Source: a virus
Strand: one strand, 5' to 3'
IMG/VR virus record: IMGVR_UViG_3300021964_000292
Coordinates: 1-31,854 of that record
DNA length: 31,854 nt
Shown piece by piece: positions 14,789-20,919 of this stretch. The position numbers and the translations under genes were made by a program. Under the pieces are notes generated by a model. The model worked only from the letters and a program-made list of their open reading frames with translations. It was not told where the DNA came from and did no database searches. The first letter of the stretch is position 1; every line of letters begins with the position of its first letter.

Positions 14789-16050
14789 ATTTTTACCGTT
14801 ATCTTAGTTCCAACATCTAATTTATTTGAAATAATTTCAAAACCATGCTCCTTTAAGATTTCAATACATATGTTTAACCCTAAACCCGTACCTTCTTCTT
14901 TCTGGCCTTCTTTTCTCTGATATGGCTTAGACAGTACCTCAAACTCTTCTTGAGACATGCCGCGGCCATTATCTTCTATACATAAATATTGTTGACCTTG
15001 TTTAAACTCTGAATATATTTTTACGTACTTTGTTTTAGAATCATTATACTTTAACCCATTTCGTATTAGATTATCTAATGCCGTACAAAACAAAGCTTCA
15101 TTGACATGCAAATCTTTAGGCAGATTATCATCTAATATTACTTGATTCTTATACGCCGTTAAACGTAAATAGTCTTCTAATATAAATTTTATATCACATG
15201 CTTGTTTAGACATTTGGGCGTTATGCTTAACTAGATTAGTAAACTCATACACGCCAGCGTATACTTTTTGAGCATGATGTAATCCATCTTGAATTAATTG
15301 TAATGGTGCTTGTATACGTAACTTTTTAATTTGTTCATCATTCAATCTACGTTTTAATGATTTAATGCCCCGGGGTAAATACGTATTAATACCAGAATGC
15401 ATATCATGTCTAATAATCTTTGCGGCATGTTCTAAATAAACATCTTTTTGTTTAATAGCTTCTAATGTATTAACTAGTTCAGTTACATCTTGCCGGACAG
15501 ATGTAAACCCTCTAAGCTTATCCTTTTCATCGAAATGAGCTATGATCCAAGAATTAACGATATAATGTTTGCCATGTTTATCGACGTTAGTAACAAACTT
15601 ATTCCAGATTTGTTTATCTCGCAAGACAGTTTTGTACATATCTACCCAAAACTGTTTATCTTGTACACCTGAGTTTAATAGAACGTGATCTTGTCCTATT
15701 AACTCTTCACGTGAATACTTTGATATTTCAACAAATTTATCATTTACATATGTAATTTTGCCTCGCGCATCTGCTTTAGATACTAAACAAGATTCATTTA
15801 ATAATGATTCTAAATCAGCTTTAACGGCTACTTCTTTTTTAGCTTTTGAAAGAAATTCAGAAACGACGGTAAAAAAAGGTGGCATAAATAAAATAACTGA
15901 CAAATATTCATACCAATTTGTAAATTCTGAATAATCAAACACTTCCATCAATAATAATGTCTTAACTACAAAGAAGCTAAGCATTATTAGCGTAGCGCAC
16001 ACTAAACAAATTTTAGAGCGTAATGATATGTTTAAAAAATTTAATGACAT
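14785..16050 (-). CDS. Membrane-bound PAS-domain sensor histidine kinase
   Basis: It encodes 421 residues. Two transmembrane segments (about 13-35 and 45-66) are followed by a PAS domain (about 80-192) with ITYVNDKFVEISKYSREELI, then HVLLNSG and a closing VRQDVTEL. The dimerisation helix carries KIIRHDMHS with candidate phospho-His215. The HATPase domain has the N box DNLIRNGLKYN (326-336), G1 EDNGRGM (359-365) and G2 EGTGLGLN (386-393). All catalytic motifs look intact. The very short periplasmic loop and the PAS domain suggest sensing of an intracellular or membrane state (redox, energy, small ligand) rather than an external ligand. It starts with TAATG on the DUF2892-like gene and overlaps the regulator. 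Complete sensor kinases are rare in phages. Confidence 0.93.
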   Translation of the reverse strand: MSLNFLNISLRSKICLVCATLIMLSFFVVKTLLLMEVFDYSEFTNWYEYLSVILFMPPFFTVVSEFLSKAKKEVAVKADLESLLNESCLVSKADARGKITYVNDKFVEISKYSREELIGQDHVLLNSGVQDKQFWVDMYKTVLRDKQIWNKFVTNVDKHGKHYIVNSWIIAHFDEKDKLRGFTSVRQDVTELVNTLEAIKQKDVYLEHAAKIIRHDMHSGINTYLPRGIKSLKRRLNDEQIKKLRIQAPLQLIQDGLHHAQKVYAGVYEFTNLVKHNAQMSKQACDIKFILEDYLRLTAYKNQVILDDNLPKDLHVNEALFCTALDNLIRNGLKYNDSKTKYVKIYSEFKQGQQYLCIEDNGRGMSQEEFEVLSKPYQRKEGQKEEGTGLGLNICIEILKEHGFEIISNKLDVGTKITVKI

Positions 16051-16238
16051 TAAAGTTTGCTCTTCTGCAGGCCTATTTTTTCAAATAACCATTTAGAAGG
16101 GCAAAACTTAGTCCATACTCCAACTTGAAGCATTGTTATTACAAATAATACTATCCACCAATTTTTTAAACTAAAGCCAATTAATAACACAATTGACATG
16201 AGCAAATATACTGCTCTAACCGAAGTCCAATTTTTCAT
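16050..16238 (-). CDS. Small DUF2892-like inner-membrane protein (62 aa)
   Basis: It encodes 62 residues with two hydrophobic segments (about 9-25 and 27-44), then WTKFCPSKWLFEKIGL. The CP motif after the second segment, followed by a short helix, resembles the DUF2892 (YgaP membrane-tail) family; recognition is by pattern only. It overlaps the holin gene by ATGA and the kinase by TAATG, so its expression is tied to both. It could modulate the holin (antiholin-like) or form part of the kinase's membrane sensor. The lone Cys46 at the membrane edge is worth noting for redox ideas. Function is unknown. Confidence 0.7.
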   Translation of the reverse strand: MKNWTSVRAVYLLMSIVLLIGFSLKNWWIVLFVITMLQVGVWTKFCPSKWLFEKIGLQKSKL

Positions 16239-16651
16239 TTTCTAATACCTTTATGATTGTCAATTTTATCTAAGATTTGATTTAACAAATCCATTTTAAT
16301 AAAACCAGCCATTGAGGCATTTTTAAGAGCGCTTATAATTTGAAATAGTAAAAATGGAATTATAATAGTTTCTGATAACCATCCGGCACCTACAAATCCT
16401 TGTTCTACCGCTAGAATAGCTCCTAAGATAATCCACCATACTGCTAATGTTCGAAGTACACTAAGGGCTTTAAAAGTTTTAAATCCTTCTCTTTTTGTAC
16501 CAGCAATAATTCCAAAAAAGCCATCTAATAAAACGACACATGCTATACCTAAAAACTGTTCAACATTATCTAATGTCAAGTTTAAAAAATATGAACATAA
16601 AAAACTTAATGTCGATGTAAGGCCTATTATAATAGTTGTAGATTTAGTCAT
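16235..16651 (-). CDS. Phage holin, toxin-secretion/phage-lysis type (phage_holin_4-like)
   Basis: It encodes 138 residues from the ATG at 16651; the preceding codon is GTG and overlaps an upstream stop, so ATG is preferred (TGATG). Four hydrophobic segments lie at about 7-23, 31-51, 66-84 and 92-107. The core pattern, VVLLDGFFGIIAGTKREGFKT followed by SVLRTLAVWWIILG (shown here in two parts), is typical of the holin family with the D..xGI.A..K signature. Holins open the inner membrane at a programmed time. It sits between a spanin-like pair and a histidine kinase and overlaps the DUF2892-like gene. No endolysin is recognisable in the window, so that partner must lie elsewhere. Confidence 0.8.
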   Translation of the reverse strand: MTKSTTIIIGLTSTLSFLCSYFLNLTLDNVEQFLGIACVVLLDGFFGIIAGTKREGFKTFKALSVLRTLAVWWIILGAILAVEQGFVGAGWLSETIIIPFLLFQIISALKNASMAGFIKMDLLNQILDKIDNHKGIRK

Positions 16652-16767
16652 CACATATAAGAGTTAAAAGTAAAAAATGCTACCTTTAATCTAATCCAAA
16701 ATCTTTTATACCATGGTAGTACTTTAAATTCTGGTAAATCAAAAAGATCTTCCGGTAGTAGGTTCAT
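16651..16767 (-). CDS. Short ORF coupled to the holin (38 aa)
   Basis: An ATG at 16767 opens a 38-codon frame that fills the gap between the spanin-like lipoprotein and the holin. Its TGA shares its last base with the holin ATG (TGATG), and its start overlaps the lipoprotein gene by 29 bases. The product begins MNLLPEDLFDLPEF and continues as a Trp/Phe/Arg/Lys-rich amphipathic stretch (PWYKRFWIRLKVAFF). Coupling at both ends matches the habit of the whole region and supports a real gene. An antiholin or lysis regulator would be possible. It could also be only a re-initiation leader. Confidence 0.55.
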   Translation of the reverse strand: MNLLPEDLFDLPEFKVLPWYKRFWIRLKVAFFTFNSYM

Positions 16768-17296
16768 AGATTTTTCTCGTTTTTCTGTTATCTAATAATA
16801 ACGAATCCATTATTTCGATTTGACTCTGTAACTCTTGTATATAATTTAATAATTGTTTATTTTCATTTTTTAATTGGAATATTGTAGGTGTACATTCTGT
16901 AGTACATATATGTTGCCTATGTTGCAATTCTTCACGTAAATTTACTATACTCGCATGTTGCGTTTTTTGTATAGAACCTAATTGATTTATTAAACTATCA
17001 CGAAAACTTATTGAAGACCGCAATGAATCTATTATAGCCTCTTCGCTAGTCACAGTAGTACGTAATCTAATTATAGTATTTTGTGTACGGCGTTCTTCTT
17101 CCATCTGTTTAGCCATTACCTCGTCTGCCATAGCTAATGTAGCATCTATACTAGACAATCCTTCCCATTGGTTTTTAGTTTGGATCGAATCAACTATCTC
17201 TGGCTCCGTGCTGAAATATTGAGGCGATTCGAGTTGCTCACTACATCCTATTAATATAAGTGCACTAGCTATTATTAATTGTCTTGTCCTAAACAT
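16739..17296 (-). CDS. Outer-membrane lipoprotein, candidate o-spanin
   Basis: It encodes 185 residues. A lipoprotein signal peptide is evident: basic MFRTRQ, a hydrophobic core and the lipobox LIGC with Cys18, then Ser19 (no Asp at +2, so sorting to the outer membrane). The mature part is mostly helical coiled coil (about 55-170) with a CTTEC pair near residue 130-136. The start lies inside the upstream gene for a membrane-anchored coiled-coil protein (22-base overlap). This is the nested or overlapping layout common for spanin pairs, which fuse inner and outer membranes at the end of lysis. It is longer than typical o-spanins. A holin follows at once, supporting a lysis cassette. Confidence 0.65.
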   Translation of the reverse strand: MFRTRQLIIASALILIGCSEQLESPQYFSTEPEIVDSIQTKNQWEGLSSIDATLAMADEVMAKQMEEERRTQNTIIRLRTTVTSEEAIIDSLRSSISFRDSLINQLGSIQKTQHASIVNLREELQHRQHICTTECTPTIFQLKNENKQLLNYIQELQSQIEIMDSLLLDNRKTRKIYEPTTGRSF

Positions 17297-17541
17297 TTGA
17301 GTAACTTATCATTTATTTGGTCTAACTTATCCTCATAACGGACTACTGTTTCTTCTAATGACTCAATTCGCTCTTTATGGTCATTAATGCGCTGTGTACA
17401 TGTTCGGTCTAAGTTAGTTAACTGTGCTTCATGTACTTTAATCATATCGACATACAAATACCCTATAACGCCTAAAGCAACAAATGCAATTGCCGAGACA
17501 GGATTTTTTGTAAATTGATCAAACGATATTGGTAATTTCAT
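17275..17541 (-). CDS. Type II membrane protein with coiled coil, candidate i-spanin
   Basis: It encodes 88 residues from the ATG at 17541 (an upstream TTG codon at 17544 is less likely). A short basic or neutral N-terminus is followed by one transmembrane segment (about 15-33, VSAIAFVALGVIGYLYV) and a periplasmic coiled coil (about 38-84, e.g. RIESLEETVVRYEDKLDQIN). This is the classic i-spanin layout of N-in anchor plus periplasmic coiled coil. Its ATG shares a base with the stop of the prohead protease (TGATG), and its 3' end overlaps the lipoprotein gene. It would bridge to the lipoprotein across the periplasm. Spanins are too diverse for sequence proof; the assignment rests on architecture and context. 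Confidence 0.65.
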   Translation of the reverse strand: MKLPISFDQFTKNPVSAIAFVALGVIGYLYVDMIKVHEAQLTNLDRTCTQRINDHKERIESLEETVVRYEDKLDQINDKLLKCLGQDN

Positions 17542-18146
17542 CAAAACTCTCTAATGATATCAGTAATTATACGATCAACTGTTCCATACATATTGTTCGT
17601 AACTTTATTTACTGATTCATTAACCGGCGACAAAAATGCGCCATGAGTAGATGGATTTGATACAAAATCAAAAGCAATTAATTCAAAGTCAGGTTGCACT
17701 TCTAATGTATTTTCGCCCTCTTTCATTACTTCTTTAACAGACCCCATACCGCGAGATGAAATGCCTAAACGAATACCAGACTTAAATAACTCTTTAAGAA
17801 TATTTCCTGAAGGCGTCGATAATACCTCAACCTTTCCTACAAGGTCATTTCCTGCCCACGCCATTTCTAAAACATTATGAGAAACATTATTAAGATTAAC
17901 AACGGATGAATCGGGATGATCTAATTCTCCTAATGCACGCTTTTCTGCAATAAATGAGTCAGAATATTTTTTTGCTTCACGTACTAATGTTTCTCTAGGA
18001 TAAATACGTCCATTCTGATTCTTAGCCTCAGCCCGTTGCAATACGCCAGATACAATTAAACGGCCATTGTTTTGAGTCATTGACTCATTTATTTGCTGAG
18101 GTGATACTTCAAATAATGTATAATCGACTAATAATGTTTTAGACAT
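17541..18146 (-). CDS. 21: Prohead maturation protease (T4 gp21-like)
   Basis: It encodes 201 residues, close to T4 gp21 (212). The herpesvirus-type protease core is visible: NGRIYPRETL (45-54), catalytic His77 in GELDHPDSS, the Ser nucleophile in GISSRGMGS (Ser130 or Ser131) and Asp160 in LIAFDFVSNPS as the probable third residue. It cleaves the scaffold, capsid propeptide and internal proteins after (L/I)xE-type sites in T4; its own N-terminus contains INE21|S22, a possible self-cleavage site. In T4 it is adjacent to gp22; here about 6 kb of other genes intervene. The stop is coupled to the i-spanin-like gene. Confidence 0.92.
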   Translation of the reverse strand: MSKTLLVDYTLFEVSPQQINESMTQNNGRLIVSGVLQRAEAKNQNGRIYPRETLVREAKKYSDSFIAEKRALGELDHPDSSVVNLNNVSHNVLEMAWAGNDLVGKVEVLSTPSGNILKELFKSGIRLGISSRGMGSVKEVMKEGENTLEVQPDFELIAFDFVSNPSTHGAFLSPVNESVNKVTNNMYGTVDRIITDIIREF

Positions 18147-18156
18147 TGTTTATTCC

Positions 18157-18951
18157 TTATTTTCTGGGCAATGTTGAATAAGGCGCAACCGCTCCATCAA
18201 ATACCTGCATACCTTGCGCATAATAATATGTATCTAAACCATTAACGGGCGTTGCTACAGATGCAGTATCTGATAAGTTAGTTGCATTAGTGCCGGCTGT
18301 TAATGATATATCCGGAACACCTGCATTATATTCTCTTGTAATAGTTAATACATTATCTGTTACCGAACCTGATATTATATCTGATGGCGCAAATGTATTT
18401 GTAAAGCCAGCTACGACTGCGGATGCACCTTGATTATTTATTGCATCTCTAAACGATTCTAATATTGAACCCGTAACAATACCACTCACGCCATCAACAG
18501 ATGCGGTAATGACGCATGCTGCGCCGCCGGTATTTGAAAATGTTTCTGCAGACCCTGTCGTTATAAAACATCTAATTTGTTTAACACTATCAGCATGATC
18601 TAATGAATAATCTACAGTGTTATTATATGCATATACATCAAAGAATGTCCCATGGATTGCATCTTCAAATCCGTCTGTCAATCCATCTGCTAACGTAAAC
18701 GTAGACGTTTCTTTAGAATATCCTGTAATAAATTGAGTAGAACTGCCATCACTATTAATTGAGTTATTAACGGATTGACCAGGTTCCATTGTTTCATTTA
18801 TTTGATTTGGATAATTCCATTGCATATAATTTACTTCACGCATATACTGTTGACGCACATATTCTATACCTTTCGATTCAATTAAAGATTGAATTTCGGG
18901 GCGACGCGAATAGTCTGTCCACGTCTGATAATATCTCATTACTTTGTTCAT
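18157..18951 (-). CDS. Prohead-region hypothetical structural protein (264 aa)
   Basis: It encodes 264 residues, unrecognised. The first 55 residues are helical and aromatic (MNKVMRYYQTWTDYSRRPEI, then YVRQQYMREVNYMQW), followed by INETMEPGQS, which contains an INE|T site. The rest is beta-rich, with Ser/Thr/Gly/Val patterns such as ITASVDGVSGIVTGSILESF, and ends in PYSTLPRK. It overlaps the 252-aa gene by ATGA and precedes the protease by 10 bases. Position between portal and protease corresponds to the T4 gp67/gp68 core genes, but the sequence does not resemble them. It is possibly a capsid-associated or decoration protein with a helical leader. Confidence 0.65.
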   Translation of the reverse strand: MNKVMRYYQTWTDYSRRPEIQSLIESKGIEYVRQQYMREVNYMQWNYPNQINETMEPGQSVNNSINSDGSSTQFITGYSKETSTFTLADGLTDGFEDAIHGTFFDVYAYNNTVDYSLDHADSVKQIRCFITTGSAETFSNTGGAACVITASVDGVSGIVTGSILESFRDAINNQGASAVVAGFTNTFAPSDIISGSVTDNVLTITREYNAGVPDISLTAGTNATNLSDTASVATPVNGLDTYYYAQGMQVFDGAVAPYSTLPRK

Positions 18952-19706
18952 TTTGACAATTCTCTTAATCTATTTGATATACGCGTCATGCGTTCATTTA
19001 TTTTTGCAAATCGGCTACCGGTAGTTTTCCAAAAGTGAGATGAATCAACGCCCATTTCTTGCTTCAACCGTAAGTTGTTATTAACAATTTTTTCCATTTC
19101 TGCTAACATACGGTTTACTTCGGCAATGCCTCTATTTACTTTTTGTTGCGGCGTTGATTTAGGATCTTTTTTAAAGTCCGAATATGTTACTGCCTCATCA
19201 ATTGATTTAATCCCATATACATCACGCATCATACGCTTATAAGCACTTTCCTGTACTTTTTTATAACCAACAACTTCAGCATTATCCTTTTCATCCTCTT
19301 TCTTACCAAATGCATATGGCGTTTTAATATCGCCAGGCACGGCCGCTGTCGTTGACATTTCTGTCATTTCATCGCGTAATAATCCTAATGGACCTAATAC
19401 TGCACGAATTTCTTCGTCATCATATCGACGTCTCAATTGAGTTATTAACGCTCGAGCTTCATTATCTGATAACTTATCGGATAACATACGCATAAAATCG
19501 CTATGAAGCTGTTCAATATCATCTGCTTCGTTAACGTTTTTAGCAACATTGCCTAATTTGTTATGAAGATATGAATCGGTATCATCTACATCGCCGTCAT
19601 TATCAATATCTTTATCATCTAAAGAATCAAAATCTTGTGCTGCTTCTTTATCAGAAATTTTATCCAATGCTTCAAAGTATAAGTCTAATTGATCTATCAA
19701 TTTCAT
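18948..19706 (-). CDS. Prohead-region protein with EF-hand/dockerin-like calcium loop (252 aa)
   Basis: It encodes 252 residues. Residues 33-44 (DIDNDGDVDDTD) give acidic side chains at loop positions 1, 3, 5, 7 and 12 with Gly at 6, an EF-hand or dockerin-type Ca-binding loop, followed by SYLHNKLGNVAK. The rest is helical and charged, with a long coiled-coil-like C-terminus (VNRMLAEMEKIVNNNLRLK). IDE|A near residue 170 fits a prohead-protease site. It lies between portal and protease, where T4 has its small core proteins, and overlaps both neighbours (TAATG, ATGA). The Ca-loop call is sequence-based; the assembly role is inferred from position. Confidence 0.7.
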   Translation of the reverse strand: MKLIDQLDLYFEALDKISDKEAAQDFDSLDDKDIDNDGDVDDTDSYLHNKLGNVAKNVNEADDIEQLHSDFMRMLSDKLSDNEARALITQLRRRYDDEEIRAVLGPLGLLRDEMTEMSTTAAVPGDIKTPYAFGKKEDEKDNAEVVGYKKVQESAYKRMMRDVYGIKSIDEAVTYSDFKKDPKSTPQQKVNRGIAEVNRMLAEMEKIVNNNLRLKQEMGVDSSHFWKTTGSRFAKINERMTRISNRLRELSK

Positions 19707-20011
19707 TATTGCTGTCTCTTAAATAAATAAATTTTAGCGCCAGTCCCGCCAGTTATTTTTGCTACAGACAAATTGTAAATATCTTTAGCAGTTAAATCAG
19801 AAGCTAATGAACTTGTGCCGCCGGCATAATGCAACGTAGCGCTACCGTGAGTTACTACCATAACCGCGCCGTAACCGTAATTAGAACCAGTTAAATCAAT
19901 TTGTCCAGATGTATATGCCAATGGCGAATGATATTCGCCCGGAAATCCTTGAGTCTCAAACTGATTGATTTGAGATCCGCTAGGTGCTAAATAAACTTGT
20001 CCACGTGCCAT
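19706..20011 (-). CDS. Small beta-rich structural protein (101 aa)
   Basis: It encodes 101 residues, Gly/Ser/Tyr-rich with alternating hydrophobic residues (YGAVMVVTHGSATLHYAGG, KIYLFKRQQ), predicting a compact beta-sandwich. No catalytic motif, membrane segment or signal peptide is visible. It is coupled by TAATG to the 280-aa gene upstream and to the EF-hand gene downstream. A capsid decoration or head-vertex role is possible given its place in the prohead block, but I do not recognise the family. Confidence 0.65.
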   Translation of the reverse strand: MARGQVYLAPSGSQINQFETQGFPGEYHSPLAYTSGQIDLTGSNYGYGAVMVVTHGSATLHYAGGTSSLASDLTAKDIYNLSVAKITGGTGAKIYLFKRQQ

Positions 20012-20853
20012 TAGTTAGACTCCTTAGCTTTTTTTAATTCTTCAACTAATTCGTAATAACGTAACATGGTAACAATATCTTTATCTTGAATTACATGCTT
20101 CTGACGAAGCTGGCTTAACAATGATGAAACTTCATTTAATTTAATACGCGTCACCTTACTAACAACTTGACGCTTTAGCGATTGAATTTCAGATTCAATT
20201 TTAGTTGTTTCTGTAATTACATATGCTTTGAGTTTTGAAGAATTAGTAACGTTATTAATATACTCTCTTAACATTCTTTTTTGTGGTGCACTTAATGTAG
20301 AATATTTTTCATTAAACTTATCTACAACCATTTTAGATGCTAAGATTCGTATATCTTTGTCTTCAGATACTAATGATACCTTTTCTTCTGCTTTTGTCTG
20401 AGTCTGTATATGTTCTACTAATGACGATCTGTTATCGACATAGCTACGAGGGTCATCAGACTCTGTAAATTCAAACAATTTATAAATCGCAGCATGCTGT
20501 TTATAAGATGTTATACGAGCATTAAAGAATTCTGTTGTATCTAATACGGTATTAATTTCTTTAACTAAATTATATTTTTCTCTACGTAGTTGAGATTCGT
20601 TCAACTGCCGTCTGGATTTCAGTACTGCATCAAGAAAAAGCTCCGCCTTCCGCTCATTAGTAAATTTTTCTTCGTGTAAAGACCTGTACAGTTTTAATTC
20701 TTTCGAAAGTTCTGCATTTTTAGAAAAATGACGTTTTAATATATGTAACGCTTTTGAGTCTCTATTATGCATCGTATCCGATGCAACTTGGCGGACGAGA
20801 AGTTCAAAGATTAGTCCTGTATTCTTATACTTGGAATGTTTCATTCGTTTCAT
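20011..20853 (-). CDS. Conserved-looking helical protein next to the portal (280 aa)
   Basis: It encodes 280 residues, rich in Lys, Glu, Leu and Arg and predicted almost fully helical. The N-terminus KHSKYKNTGLIFELLVRQV looks like the signature of a protein found beside portal genes in T4-like marine phages, though I cannot name its function. LNE|S (near residue 84) and LNE|V (near 240) are possible prohead-protease sites. The ATG at 20853 is used; an in-frame ATG at 20844 is equally possible. An ATATTTATA box lies in the 66-base gap after the portal gene. It is a candidate prohead core or portal-assembly protein. Confidence 0.7.
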   Translation of the reverse strand: MKRMKHSKYKNTGLIFELLVRQVASDTMHNRDSKALHILKRHFSKNAELSKELKLYRSLHEEKFTNERKAELFLDAVLKSRRQLNESQLRREKYNLVKEINTVLDTTEFFNARITSYKQHAAIYKLFEFTESDDPRSYVDNRSSLVEHIQTQTKAEEKVSLVSEDKDIRILASKMVVDKFNEKYSTLSAPQKRMLREYINNVTNSSKLKAYVITETTKIESEIQSLKRQVVSKVTRIKLNEVSSLLSQLRQKHVIQDKDIVTMLRYYELVEELKKAKESN

Positions 20854-20885
20854 GAAGTAATCGCCCTGTTATGATCATACTTTTT

Positions 20886-20895
20886 TATAAATATG
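20886..20895 (-). promoter_or_regulatory. ATATTTATA box between portal and the prohead-block genes
   Basis: The minus strand reads CATATTTATA, 32 bases before the ATG at 20853. It heads a run of overlapping genes that contains no further box until 13359-13368, apart from a degenerate AATTTATTTATT near 19721. Confidence 0.55.
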
Positions 20896-20919
20896 GCGTT
20901 AATACTAAATACCTTCACA

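Noticed and set aside
14785-16050. Kinase pair as contaminating host DNA
   Set aside because: The flanking genes overlap it by 1-4 bases on both sides and share style with the phage region, so it is integral to the phage operon.
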